DNA of 64,000 bases from Agelaius tricolor (GCA_023055355.1 JALJCS010000001.1:105974881-106038880); one strand, 5' to 3'. Shown: positions 1 through 11,412, counted from the first letter of the stretch. Made by a program: numbers and translations. Notes: generated by a model not told the origin, from the sequence alone.

Positions 1-564
1 GTATTGGGGGTCCCTAGGGAGATTAAAACTGACAATGGCCCAGCATATGCCTCCAAGGATTTCCTAGAGTTTGTCCAGCAATGGGGAGTGGAGCATAAGA
101 CAGGCATTCCCCACTCCCCCACAGGTCAAGCTGTGATTGAGCATGCCCACCACACGCTCAAAGAGGTCCTGGCTAGGCAAGGCAATTCTGCAGCGTGGAT
201 GACTCCACAACAAAAGCTCTGCAAAGCCTTGTTTACCATCAATTTTCTGAATTGTTCATTTGAAAACATGAACCCTCCAGTAATACATCATTTCAATAAT
301 AACAATTGGTTTAAGTTGTCACAGCGTCCACCAGTTCTCATTAAGGACCCAGAAACTTGGGAGACCAAGGGGCCTTATGAGCTCGTCACCTGGGGGTGTG
401 GTTACGCGTGTGTATCCACCCCCTTAGGCCCTCGATGGATACCCCAAAAGTGGGTAAAACCTTTCGTCCCCAGAAATCCAGCTCCAGCAGACGGGAATAA
501 GAAGCAAGCAGCTGTCGCTTCTAAGAGAAGACGCTGCCAGAAAAAGAAGGAAGAATCTTCCTAA
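1..564 (+). CDS. ERV pol, integrase C-terminal part (partial, runs off left edge)
   Basis: This frame is open from the first base to the TAA at 562-564, and the protein must start left of the window. It is the second half of a retroviral integrase, the enzyme that joins proviral DNA to host DNA. Counting from codon 4-6 as residue 1, the second catalytic Asp is residue 10 (IKTDNGPAY) and the catalytic Glu is residue 46 (GQAVIEHAH). The gap is 35 residues, the standard D,D(35)E spacing. A C-terminal DNA-binding fold follows at about residues 124-154 (GPYELVTWG, then PRWIPQKWVKP), and then a Lys/Arg-rich tail. The motif style is betaretrovirus-like (ERVK/ERV2). The first catalytic Asp and the zinc-binding domain lie outside the window. 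No stop or frameshift is seen here, which suggests a fairly young insertion, although His follows the catalytic Glu where Arg is more usual. Envelope and LTR relics follow downstream. Confidence 0.9.
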   Translation, partial: VLGVPREIKTDNGPAYASKDFLEFVQQWGVEHKTGIPHSPTGQAVIEHAHHTLKEVLARQGNSAAWMTPQQKLCKALFTINFLNCSFENMNPPVIHHFNNNNWFKLSQRPPVLIKDPETWETKGPYELVTWGCGYACVSTPLGPRWIPQKWVKPFVPRNPAPADGNKKQAAVASKRRRCQKKKEESS

Positions 565-690
565 GAGAGTTAGCTGCATTCCGGCAGACCCATGAACTTG
601 CATGTGTTTTTTACAAAAATGTTTGTTTTCCTTTGTAGAACAGAAAATCTACCTCCTACCTAACCTCACAATGAGCCCTGTCTGAGCTGA
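565..690 (+). other. pol-env junction with env mostly deleted
   Basis: Only about 126 bases separate the end of integrase from the membrane-spanning tail of the envelope protein. A complete env would need well over 1 kb here for its surface subunit and the ectodomain of its transmembrane subunit. The segment has in-frame stops (TAA at 661, TGA at 688) and no recognisable envelope ectodomain. A large internal deletion is the simplest reading. Confidence 0.6.
631..638 (+). promoter_or_regulatory. possible env splice acceptor
   Basis: A pyrimidine-rich run followed by CTTTGTAG lies just after the pol stop, where a simple retrovirus would place the acceptor for its spliced env message. The match is only to the general acceptor shape (polypyrimidine plus AG), so the role is inferred from position. 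Confidence 0.3.
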
Positions 691-921
691 TTGTTCAAGG
701 ACTGGGGGCTCTCGGGGTGGTGGACCTCTATAATTAGGACAATTTTGTTGTTTTTTGTTGTTCTTTTCCTAGTCGTGTTAGCATTTGGGATTCTACGTCG
801 CATACTTTTAAAGGCTATCAACGGTTTGGTCTCCAGTACCACAGAAGTCAACCACTCAGAGTTTGTGGAACTAAAGCAAATTGACAGGCCTGCAAACCAT
901 GAGTGGTGGACAAATTCATAA
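691..921 (+). pseudogene. ERV envelope TM subunit remnant (membrane anchor and tail)
   Basis: This 76-codon frame starts after a stop and has no ATG (it opens with TTG), so it is the 3' stub of a larger env gene. Residues 5-11 read WGLSGWW, a membrane-proximal motif. Residues 17-35 are a strongly hydrophobic span (ILLFFVVLFLVVLAFGI), followed by the basic stop-transfer residues RR and a cytoplasmic tail of about 40 residues ending at a TAA. In known retroviruses this segment anchors the transmembrane subunit in the membrane. The GLSGW-type pre-anchor is closer to alpharetrovirus-like avian envelopes, whereas the upstream integrase looks betaretroviral. Surface subunit, cleavage site and fusion region are all absent, so no working envelope could be made from it. 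Confidence 0.75.
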
Positions 922-970
922 TCAGCAGCAGGAATAGTTTGACACATTTCCTTTTAATTTTAGTTAACAG

Positions 971-983
971 AAAAGGTGGAGGT
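971..983 (+). promoter_or_regulatory. polypurine tract
   Basis: The purine-rich run AAAAGGTGGAGGT lies immediately before the TGTATTGCA that opens the LTR. This is the expected place for the plus-strand primer of a retrovirus. It is interrupted by one T, which may reflect decay. Confidence 0.6.
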
Positions 984-1201
984 TGTATTGCACTAAATAG
1001 TTATTTAGTTGTTTGCACTGGGTGTTGAAAAAAAATGTTATTGGTCAGGTGGATGGTATATTCCCCCTCACATGGTTTCTCCCTCCCATAACCCCCTGGT
1101 TTCTGTATGCCCTGGTGGTCTGTCCCACAGGTGGTCCCTCGCCCCTCCCCAATGTTATCCCATTGGCTGTGGTCTTCCTTCCCCGCCCCCATCACCTGAG
1201 G

Positions 1202-1208
1202 CATAAAA
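1202..1208 (+). promoter_or_regulatory. LTR TATA-like box
   Basis: CATAAAA lies about 75 bases before the polyadenylation signal and downstream of a reverse CCAAT box, the spacing expected of a retroviral U3 promoter. In a 3' LTR it could drive read-through into the flank on the right. Confidence 0.5.
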
Positions 1209-1281
1209 CCCTATGGCAGATGTGGTTCTGTCTCTTTGCTGCCTGGGTGGTTGCTGCCCCAGAAGTGTCCTGTCTCAAGCT

Positions 1282-1287
1282 AATAAA
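1282..1287 (+). promoter_or_regulatory. LTR polyadenylation signal AATAAA
   Basis: An exact AATAAA in the R/U5 part of the LTR would end the proviral transcript. Confidence 0.6.
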
Positions 1288-1451
1288 CTGGAGACTCGTC
1301 TCCATGTGGCAAAGAGTGCTTCTCATATTTATCTTCCGTCTATGTAGTTCTGTGTGGGCTTTAGTCCTGAGCAAGCTGGATCTGGATTTATATTAGCCCA
1401 GAGACCCACGGATTTATTGCAATTGTGTGCAGCTTTGGCCTTTGCAATATA

Positions 1452-1932
1452 AGAAAGATATAAAAATACCAGAGAGCCTCCAAGGTAGGGCTGTGAGGAT
1501 GGGAAGAGAAGCCTTGGGGGAAAGCCCTATGAGGAGCAGCCAAGGTCACTTGGTCTGCTCAGCCTGGGGAAGAGAAGACTGAGGGGAGACATTGCAGTTA
1601 CAACTTCCTTGTGAGAGGAAGAGGAGGGGCAGGCCCTGATCTCTTCTCTGTGGTGGCAGTGACAGGAGCCCAGGGAATGGCCTGAAGCTGTGTCAGCGGA
1701 GGTTTAGGTTGGACATCAGGAAAAATCTTTCCCCAGAGGGTGGTTGGGCATTGGAGCAGGCTCCCCAGGAAATAATCACAGCACCACACCTGACAGAGTT
1801 CAAGAAATGTTTGGACAATGCTCTCAGGCACAGGGTGTGACTTTAGGGAATGGTTCTGTGAAGGGCTGTTGGCTGGACTCAGTAATCCTTGTTTGTCTCT
1901 TCCAACTCAGCTTATTCTGTGATTCTATGATT
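1452..1932 (+). mobile_element. CR1 LINE 3' fragment
   Basis: The sequence follows the well-known 3' part of avian CR1 elements. It includes the end of ORF2 (CTGGGGAAGAGAAGACTGAG, then GGTTTAGGTTGGACATCAGG and GGCATTGGAGCAGGCTCCCC) and ends in the typical tail TTCTGTGATTCTATGATTC. CR1 is the main LINE of birds and lacks a poly(A) tail. The coding frame is broken by stops and indels, so the copy is dead. Its 5' end coincides with the end of the ERV LTR at about 1451. The short open frames on both strands at 1598-1977 are by-products of this repeat. Confidence 0.88.
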
Positions 1933-4210
1933 CCACAAAAAGTTGGTGGCTTTACAAGAAAGAACGTTAATTTCTAGGGCAACAGACTTACATTTAATAT
2001 TAGTTCCTCTAAAAGTAGCAAAAATGATGTAATAAACTCACAAACACTGACTATTTTTGGAATATTGGCCAAAGTTAGGGACTACTTAGAGAAAACTTGA
2101 GTACTGACTAATGTTACCCTGAATGCTGTGCAGCTGCATAAGTCAAAACATATCTTTGGGTTGCTCTTCTTGCAATAAGGGGAACTGCTATTGATAGGCA
2201 AAGATGAATGTGTTTCATGGCTGTGCCAGGGACCTGCAAGTTTAAGACTATGATTTCAAACAAATTGTCCTCTTCATAGGATCAGTTGTCAAGATGTAGG
2301 TCCAGGATAGTACATCTAAATGTGACAACACCAAAAACCAGAGTAAAAGATTGTATTTTACCTCCCTGGAATATTATGCTAGCAGAATAATTGTGACAAA
2401 ATGTGAGAAAATGTTTCCTCAAAATGTAGGTTTATTAATCTTAGAGGGGCTGAAAAGCACAATGAAACCAAGAAGAAGAATGATGTTAATGATTATTGTA
2501 GAATTGTAGACTGTTGTTAGAAAGAGGTTATGACTGATGACCTCTTTAAGTTATAACCTCTATAAAAGGCTTCATATGCAAAGGACAGTCCAGAGTAGGT
2601 AATATTTTATAACAAAGCAAAATGAAAAAAGATTAAATGTCAGATGCTTGGATAAGAACACAAATTTTTTAAGTTCACAGATGTTACTTCTGGTTCATTT
2701 GTTTCAAAAAGAGATTTAACTAATTCCTAGTGTGGTTTCAGTGGTCACAGTATGTTACCAAAAGCAGAAGGGTCTGATCCTCATATTAAACATTACCCTC
2801 TTTCCAGTCACACAAATAAAACTTGTGAGTGGTGTTGCTTTTAGCACAGAGCTCTCTCTTGGCTCTTGGAAATTCAGTGACTGGATACTGCAAATTTACG
2901 TTCTTGCTGTGTACAGGCCTGTGTGCAGCTGTGTTTGTGTAGTTTGCTGTCACTGGTGGTTTTCTGCTAATTTGTGAATTGCTCAAAGAAGCTGGTGCTT
3001 GACTTTTTGGGAAGGATGGTGATTTGAACATTATTCATTGTTTCAGTTGCACTTTCTATACATACCGAAAAGCTTGTCTCGTGCTTACAAATGAATTTCA
3101 ATAGCACATTTAGAGGAAAAATGAAAATGAAAATCAAATAAGAGTATCTTGAGCCTCTATAAAGCAGAATTTTCCCATGCATACCTCTGTACCAATGTGT
3201 CTCTGTTCCACCTTGCATGTTAGAAAACTTGCCAGTCAAGTTCAGGGTCTTTCTTCATTTATTTGCCACACAGGCAGAAGTAAAAGGACAAATAGGAAGG
3301 GTGATTCTTTAGATCCCTTGGTGACCTTCTATTAAGTCAAAAAGAGCATGCAGGCAAATACAAACATTAATCTGTATTTAGAAATTAGCATACTGGATGT
3401 GGAATACCTTAGAAAGAAGATTATATCTTAGAATCAATTTCATTTATCACCTGCTGAAACAAGTATGGCTGCTCAGTAGAAGCTAGATTATTTTCTAATA
3501 AATGATATTTCAGTTAATAACTGCAGCTTAATCAGATCAACATATAATTTATTTTCATTAGGTTCTATCAGTCTCTTGGGAGACAAAGGTTTAAGGAAAT
3601 TCAGCAGTTGTAGGATCAGCTGGCAATTTTTTTCCTTGGTCAGAATTTTTAGAGTTTTAATTTGTATTATTTCAAGCAGTTTCTCTTGATGTCCCCTCTT
3701 TGTAACTGCATGTAATTATATTGAAGAATATTAAGAGAAAATATCAGAAATCAGAACCTACCATGAGTCTCTTGCATGACCATAAAGAAGTGGGTCACAA
3801 GACTAAAGCTTTTTCTTGTAGATGGTCTTGCAATTTTTCTTTCAATTCTTTGAAAGCCCACAGCAATAATTTGAAGTATTGATAACTAAAAGCTAATTGG
3901 TTTTACACTAATATAGAATTAATATCCAAAGATCAAGACCAGATAAACTGTGTAGACATGTAAGTAACAAGAAAAAAAATTAATAAACATAAGATTATGA
4001 CTGTGGATATTCTTCAAGCAGTAATGAAATGAGCTAAGGTTGTACATTTAGATGTAATGCCAATAGCAGCCAGAATCTGGAATTATTGCCATATAGCAAA
4101 GCAATAAAATGGTGCTGGTATTCATAAGAGATTAATGATTTAGATTTTTGTTTCCTCTGAAGAATTCATGATGGCAGAAAAAAAGCCTACGACCTACTTC
4201 CACAAAAGAT
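1933..4210. other. gene-free AT-rich stretch
   Basis: No exon, repeat family or RNA gene is recognised. The open frames are under 95 codons and show no domain. The sequence looks like old, unique intergenic or intronic DNA. Confidence 0.6.
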
Positions 4211-4214
4211 CTTG

Positions 4215-4229
4215 TTTTTTTTTTTTTTT
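4215..4229. repeat. 15-T homopolymer next to a GC-rich patch
   Basis: A run of 15 T is followed by a GC-richer patch (about 4240-4480) in which CCAGCTGTGC occurs three times (4388, 4420, 4438). The minus-strand open frame of 127 codons here (4187-4570) has no recognisable domain. A poly(A)-tailed retrocopy on the minus strand is possible but I could not identify a parent. Confidence 0.4.
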
Positions 4230-4570
4230 GGTATCTTTGTAAGATGGCAACCATGGGACACTGCTCTGTGGGAGACTAGCCAGCTTTGATGCTCACACAA
4301 ATGGTTATCTTGGTGGGAGGACAACAGGCCGAGCTCAGGGAGTGCAGAGTGTGAGGCTCCCATTTGGCAGGGTGGCATTATTGCCAGCCAGCTGTGCGGT
4401 GTGTGCCTGGGCTGGAAGGCCAGCTGTGCCCGTGCTGCCAGCTGTGCCTGTGCTCCAGGGCAATGGATGGCTGAAAGCACAACTGTCCTTCTGTTAGCCT
4501 CATGGATGGCCTCTCCTTGGATGTTGGGATGAAGGCTGTTTTCAATCCATTTTCTTTGAGTTTTTCTCAT

Positions 4571-7500
4571 TTGCCTGTCAAGTCAGACTCTTAAAGTTGT
4601 TATTTTCACTTCTTTCACCTGGCATTTTTTTGGGGCAGCTTTGCCTGCTATTAAATACTCAGTGTTATCTTACTATCCTCCTTCTTTAACTTACTTGAGG
4701 TTAACTCCTGTGGTGGTGAGTTGTTCAGCCTTGGCTGAGTGATAGAGTGACTTTCTGAAGCTCTTGCCAGCAGCTGGGCAGCACGCTGAATGAGCTGCTG
4801 CCGCGGTGCTGGCTAACAGCATGTCAGAGCCTCAGCCCATCTCCCCATCTGCTTCCTGGACCTTTCCTCAGGCAGAAGCGTGCCAAAGACTGCCCTTTCT
4901 GTGGCTCAGCAGTAGATGGCTCAGCCAGTGCTGTTACTTCCACCACTTGGCAGGGAGTTACACCACAACTGCAGCACTCCCATGGCAGGTTTGCTTTAAG
5001 AGCTTCCAGTGCAGTACAATAAGCATGAAGGGGAATAAGTGAACAGTTGCTGTGTGGCATCAAACTTGAACTTTTGTTTTGTCTGTATTCTCTTGCTAGA
5101 CACCAGGCCAGGCAGACAAACATCTCTGCTCCTCTCTGACTGCCAGCGGAGGCTGGCCTGTCTATGAATGAGAATTATTTTTACTAAGACTGTGAGAATG
5201 GGCCAAATTCTCTTTCCCACTCATATGCAGTGATAGTAACTTTACTGGGAACAAAATAGTTAATCTGGCTGCAGGTGGATACAAGAGGAGGGACACTGAG
5301 GCTCTTCATCTGTGTGTATGGAAGCACTGATGCATGTTTGATTTCTCCAAATAAACAAGGAAAGATGAAATGAGGGCAAATCCTTTAACTTGACTGCTGG
5401 TTTAGATGTGTATTAGGGATACAGAATGCAACACAGGATTTTCTTAGGAGTGAATGTGCCTTCCATCCACACCTGGGGCCTTGTGGAGCACACCTGGGGG
5501 AATCAAGTATGAAGCAGTGTGTAGGACGCTAGCCTGAAGGCAGGGTATGTCTAGGAGAAAGTGAATTAATACTCTAATTTCCAACAAAGTCTAAGTATGG
5601 GCGTTTAATATATGTGTGAAGTGTCATACCAGGCAATCTGAGGAAGTCCATAGTGGCTTGGCATACTCAGTTTTAAACAGCTGAAGAAAAGGCTCCTGTT
5701 AGACAGTATCATGGAGGACTCCTGCTTGTCACCAGCAGAGAGACAGGCTATGCCAGGTCCTTCTGCAAGCAAGGAAGGGGGAGATACTTCTGTGCACAAC
5801 CAACAGCCTGGTTAACATTCACAGGAAATGGGTGAAGACTTTTGTCAGAGCTCATCCTGCCTTGTGGCAGTATGTGGAGGTCACCTGCCAGGTGACTCAG
5901 GTACATTTGTCATATATAGGCACCTATCCCTGATGTAGTTGTAATAGGCTTCCTTTGTAATTGATGGGTGGATTATTCTGTTTGGATGATTGATTGGGAT
6001 GTGGATGTTTAGAGTGTAGAGGTTTCAGGTTAGAGGACATAAAACCATGATAAAGTGTCTAATTGCATTCTGCAATTTAAAGTCCCTCTATTATTTTAAT
6101 TAATTTTGAATCTCCCTGTAAATTCTAGCTCTATACTATAGAAGACTTGCCTCCTCTATGTAATCAGTGTTTTTGGGGGATACTGGTTACTTTCCAGCTT
6201 CTTGTAGCCTATTTCTCAGCTGACACCTCTCAGCCTATTGAAATGCTAGGGTATCACACAGGGAGCAAACCAACAAACCAGCAAATCCACCCTGCCTGAC
6301 TTACAGTAGGGAAAACTCTGCTCCCTCTCACTCAAACCTCCCCCCCACCAGAAAAGGCTGCCAGCATGCAATGCCTTTGGGAGATTTTAACTCCAAGGGT
6401 TTCTTATCAGACTCAGCAAATGAACCTGTGCTGAAACTGGCACAAAGGAAAATCCCAGCTGGTATGAATTATATACACCATTATATACCATTCCCTGTAT
6501 CTGGAGGGGCTTTACCTGAGCTGCAACTGAGCAGCCACAGGTACAGACAGAGTCTCTTTCTGCTGTTTAGCTCTCTTCCCACCACCCTTTAAGGTCACAT
6601 GGGGAAAAAAAGGAAGGAGAAGGGGGCTCTTTGCTGCAGAAGGACCTCCCCCTGCTCAGCATATGATGCCTCGGGTTGTGAGCGTGACAAGCCTAATTTT
6701 CCTTTGTGCTCTAAAGATCACCCATTGCTCAAAAATTGTGGGCTGTAAAAATGACCGTGTTCGTTGTGAACTACTCTGGACACATATTCTGTAATTATTC
6801 TGTCTCCCATATCTGTGTGAAAACTGTTCACACAAAAAAGGCTCTGCAATTATGTAGCTACTTTCTCTGTGAGTGTTCCTGTGTTCTCGAACAACTTTGC
6901 TAATTTCTCAGTGGTATATTCATAAGAAAGATAATAGAACAGAGGACTTTTAACTGGAGTCTATTATGTGTTTTTTCCATCTGTTTGTGATGAACCAGAA
7001 AGAGCTACGTGTTAGGTCTTGCCTTATGGCAAATCCTGATCTGCAGTTGCTGTTTTCCCACACTTACTTAAGCTTCCCTGCACATCCCGGCGCACAAAGC
7101 AGATGCCGGTGCCGCAGCAGGCCTGAGAGGCTCCTCCTGCGCGCAAGAGGCTCTTACACAGCCAGGTCCTCGGGTCTGGCCTCCAGCAAAGCCAACCAAC
7201 CAAACACAAAAAGCTGCTTTCTCTTGACATCAGATGATCTGAAACTGGTTTATCGATTGAAAAAGCAAAAGAAGCACATGAGATCATCAGAGGTCTGCTG
7301 CAGGCCTTGTGGTCTCAGTAGCCTCCTTGGTGAAAGGTTTTGGAAAAGAAAAATAACCCCAGAAAGGGCACAGTGTTTTTCCTACTTTTCAAGTCTAGCA
7401 AAAAGCAGCAGTGCTGAGGAGACCCCACAAGAAACAGATAACATTTTCTCTTTTAAAAAAAGATAGGGGATAAAACAAGTAGTAAATTCTCTTTCCTTGT

Positions 7501-9225
7501 GTTGATGGTGATTGCTTCCTCTCCCTGGGGTTGAAATCCTGCCATATTAAAATAATTGGGAGTATGCCATTAATGTCAATAAGGCCAGGTTTCTACACTT
7601 TTATTCAGACCTGGACTCTCTTTTTGGCAATTGGCCCCATCTCAAACTTTCCTCCAGGGAGCCATTCTCTTTGCATTATTTTCCTATCCCCATCCAGTGC
7701 TACAAGCTGTCTGTCAGAACTACAGACTATTGACAAAAAACAATGAAGTTGATAAATGCATTATTAAAAGACCAAAATAAGCTTGGACTTCTCTTTCTTT
7801 TATTTTTTCTCTTAGAATATTTCAAGATTTTTTGTAGCCTTTTGGTAGGTTTTGAGTGTGAGGTAGCTGAAATTACTTTCATATGCAGCATTATGAAAAT
7901 AAAACTCAGTTCATTTGTGGAGTTACGCTCGCCTATAGAAAAATTGCATGACAATTTTTCATAAAAAGTGCATATTTATAACCATGATATAATCTACCCT
8001 ATAATTTTAAACACTGTATTGTAATAACAGGTGTGATACGTGTTTTCTTACATCCTGTAATTTTATTTAAATTGCAAAATTTTGTATTTGTACTGACAGA
8101 ATATTCAGAAACATGTATTAATTTAAAAATCTGTTGATTTTGCTCCTAATTTTTCCCATGCAGTTTTTTTGAGCCAAATTCTGCTTACATTGTCTCAACA
8201 ATTAAACTAAAATTAACTTCTGTTTTTGTATCTATCTTGTGTTAAAAAAAAAAAAATCTATATTCCAATACATTTCTTGGCATTTTATATCTCAGACAAC
8301 CAAAACAGTAATTGTTAATATGGGTTTTAACGAACCAAAATTTTTTATCCCTAAAATTTTTTTTTATCATATTTAATCTACATAATGCACTTTTTAAAGA
8401 CTTAAATTTCAGCCCTGTGTAATCTGCAGCAAAATTTGTATTTATTTATTTCATGCTGCAAGGTCATGCATAGATATTTACATATATCCTGTCTACTGAA
8501 GGGGTTTCATGGGTCAGCTTTTCATTTCAAATTGGGCTACCAATATTTGTGAGTGGATATTAATGTAACCTGTTAAGTTAATGTTTTCTTTCCCTTTTTA
8601 GAGGCCTAGTCTTAGGGTTTGAAATTCACTAAGTAAAAATACATGGCCCAAATGATAATTTTTTTATATCTATAGATTCTTGAATATTTGTTTTTCAAAT
8701 TTATCCATTGCTTGGCACTTGTTGTTGTTAAAGACAGTATAAAATCTTTCCAGTCTCTGCTTTAAAAAGTAGCTATAAGGAGGAAAACATGACAAACATC
8801 TTGCTTTTGTGACAATATTATTACAAGTCTAGCAGGGGTCTGGTTCTACAGTCCTGAGAATTTATTTTGTACCAAAGCTCTTTGAATACATAATGAATGC
8901 TCACAAATGAGAACCTATTCAGACGGTGTGCTATTGAGTCAAGTTCATCAAAGTTAAAGCAGCATGTATTTTCTGAAAGCTGTAGATGATTACACACTGG
9001 TCTAACTTCAATGAGTTCTGATAATCATAATTTCCTGCAATAGAGTTAATTAAATTATCTTCTGCCTTGGGGTTCCTTTTATTACACCAGTATGATTGTA
9101 AAATACTCTATTATGTTGCATTTCTGCCCAGCAGATTCTACTTAAGAGAAACCAACCCAACAACCACGTTTGCTGCATAGATGTAAAATATTTCTGTTTG
9201 GTGTACACTTACTCCTTTACTGTGT
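4571..9225. other. gene-free stretch
   Basis: Nothing is recognised except a GC-richer patch at about 7075-7330 with an open frame of 166 codons lacking any known domain. The part at 7960-8720 is very AT-rich and simple. No LINE, LTR or RNA gene is evident. Confidence 0.55.
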
Positions 9226-9510
9226 TCATCTTAAATGGCACCTGCCAAAACCAGTGGAGAGCAGGCACCCTCTGAGTGAAAAGGAGCAGGAGAGAGAGCT
9301 GCCTGCCTTATCTCCTGGGGAGCTTCTGGGGATGCCCTCCCTGGCCCCTGAGCCTGCTGCAAGCCAAGGGCACGCAGGGGTAACACAGCAGCGCTGGTGA
9401 GGGCAGAGAGGCTCTGCCCCTGCTGTGCTGCTGCCACTCCCCGGTGACACTGCAGTGTCCAGGGCTGAAACTGCCAGCTCAGGCTGACTGCAGGGACCAA
9501 GGGTATTCAC
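9226..9510. other. GC-rich patch without a recognised gene
   Basis: A local rise in GC leaves overlapping open frames on both strands (76-94 codons). Overlap in several frames at once, low complexity (Ala/Ser/Pro/Gly) and lack of a domain argue for chance openness. Confidence 0.5.
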
Positions 9511-10934
9511 TGCTTTTGGATGGCAGCTTCTAAACTTGGCAGCTTTTAAACTGTCCTCATCTCTACGGCAGAGCTAGGGGACTCCTACTTTTGAGAATTC
9601 AATACCTCATGTATGAATAGTGCTGCACTCTGCAGCTTCATCATTTGGGGGAAAAGGAATATTAGAAAAATATTCTATTTACCATTATCCCCAGGTAAAT
9701 AAAAAAAATGGTTAGTGTAACTCACGTGGCTGGGAGAAGATGGTATAATCACTATGGAGAATTTAATGAGAAATTGATTTCCTAAGGTTCCTATATTATA
9801 CTTAATGGATGACTTGCCAATTGGTAGATCTTCTCCAATCCTGATGAAATATGGTGCTTTTTAGATTTTAATTACTAGGAATAAAAGAAAGAAAGAAAAT
9901 AAAAAGAAAATATCTGAGTCCATGTTTAATGTTATTTTCAATCTCACAGCCCAAGAAAAAAAACAAAGCTCAAATTTTAGGTAAAAACTTGCTGTATGTT
10001 TTTGATGCAGATTAGTTTTATTAATAGTTATTAATTTTAGGAAATATTGAAGACTTTTTTTTTCACCATTGTGATTCTAACACAAAACCCCAGCCAAGTT
10101 TCCTCAAGTGCATTTGTCTGTATTAATTGGAGCTTCATTGAAAATTATTTTAAGTTACTTGCCTATAATTGTGTTGTTCTTCTTATTATAATGATAAGAA
10201 ACACATACTGGTTTTTTTTCATCAGAATTTGATTCTAGATCCTGTTTACACAGTTTTCAGAAAATAATGAACAAATTACTTTAGTAGTTGCTGTGATAAC
10301 AGAAAATATTAGTAATCCTCTGGTGGGAGCTGAGTTCCATGGGGTTTTGTGGGAAAAATAACAACTTGTCCCTTGTCAGCCATGTACCACTACTTCCACA
10401 AAATTGTCTACCTAAGGAATTATACTCATACTATATAGAAAACAATGGGTAAGGCCAGATGCATAAAAAATATGAATAAATTTCAGCTTCTGACCTTGTT
10501 TAAACAGTTGATCTCTGAAATTGTGGTTTATGATATCCTTTATCAAAATCTTATAATAGTTTACCTTTCTCCATCTGTTACACTTCAAGAATTCTTAGAC
10601 TCAAGTGACAGTGAAATGTACAAAGTAAAATAGTATTTGCAGTAAAATATTGTTTTATTACTATTTATTATTAGTAAAAAATTATTTTATTAACTCTATT
10701 CCTAGCTCACCTGAGATTATTTTAAGCTGAAAATGCAAACACATAGATGTATATATGTAGTCCAGTTGCTGCAATACAGAGAGCAAAGCTGGTTTAATTT
10801 CTGGGGGGTCTCAATTTAGCAAGAAGTCGATGTATGACTTATTTCTGACATGCTCGGCCCTCAGAAACTCCACCACATCCTGCTGCAATGAAAACCCATA
10901 TATTGTAATATTTGTTTTGGAAATTTGTATATTG
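9511..10934. other. gene-free AT-rich stretch
   Basis: Contains a short purine run (GAAAGAAAGAAAAT near 9889) and otherwise nothing recognised. Confidence 0.55.
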
Positions 10935-11260
10935 GCTGACCATATGAACATGTTCTCATTGCCTGCTCAGGCCTTTGAGCAATTTGCAGCCTTTTGTTAT
11001 CAAATAAAGGCTCTCTGAGCCTCCTACTTGAGCACTGAGTTTACCAGCTGCTATCCACTCCTGGAGCTCATTAGGGGCCTGCTGTTCTGCTGAGAACCGC
11101 AGCACATGCTCTGCCCCGCGGATTAGCCTGTTGCTGCTCCTTAAATTACCTGCTACAAAAGGTTGCTCTGTTCCTCCATAGAGAACTACCACGCTCATCC
11201 TCTTTGAAGAGCCTCTATATCATGATCTCTCTGACTAATTAAGGTCTGCAGACAAGCCAC
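10935..11260. promoter_or_regulatory. candidate conserved non-coding element
   Basis: This is an island of balanced composition inside AT-rich DNA, free of recognised repeats. It contains CTCATTAGGGGCCTG (around 11069), a CCGCGG site (around 11116) and CTAATTAAGG (around 11235). It resembles vertebrate non-coding enhancers in texture only; conservation has not been tested. Confidence 0.25.
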
Positions 11261-11412
11261 AAGTTGTTATAGAGGGTTTGTCCCCATGGTTGATATCAGT
11301 AAGATATTTTTGAGTTTTGTTCGTGAAGGATTAAAGGTGCTGTTTTTCAGAATCTTGTCCTAGAAAAGCCAACAAAAACCATACATATTTATGTAACCAT
11401 TTAAAAAAATGC

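Larger units (their letters stand above)
984..1451 (+). mobile_element. 3' LTR of the plus-strand ERV
   Basis: The LTR opens with TGTATTGCA right after the polypurine tract and appears to close with TGCAATATA (1443-1451), an inverted repeat with one mismatch. Inside are CCAAT boxes in reverse (ATTGG at 1040-1044 and 1162-1166), a TATA-like CATAAAA at 1202-1208 and a polyadenylation signal AATAAA at 1282-1287, in the correct U3-R-U5 order. The length of about 468 bp is normal for an avian provirus. The right boundary is less certain than the left, because it abuts a CR1 fragment and the matching 5' LTR and target-site duplication are outside the window. Confidence 0.75.

Noticed and set aside
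1013..1396. 127-codon open frame
   Set aside because: It lies inside the LTR, which is regulatory; the frame is chance.
1598..1977. Two 77-codon open frames on opposite strands
   Set aside because: Both lie inside the CR1 3' fragment, whose real coding frame is broken here.
4187..4570. 127-codon minus-strand open frame
   Set aside because: It ends in a Lys run coded by the T homopolymer and has no domain; more likely chance or a decayed retrocopy.
6966..7466. 166-codon plus-strand open frame
   Set aside because: No recognisable domain, part of it lies in a GC-rich patch that keeps several frames open, and composition is Ser/Arg/Lys-rich without pattern. No convincing splice or promoter context.
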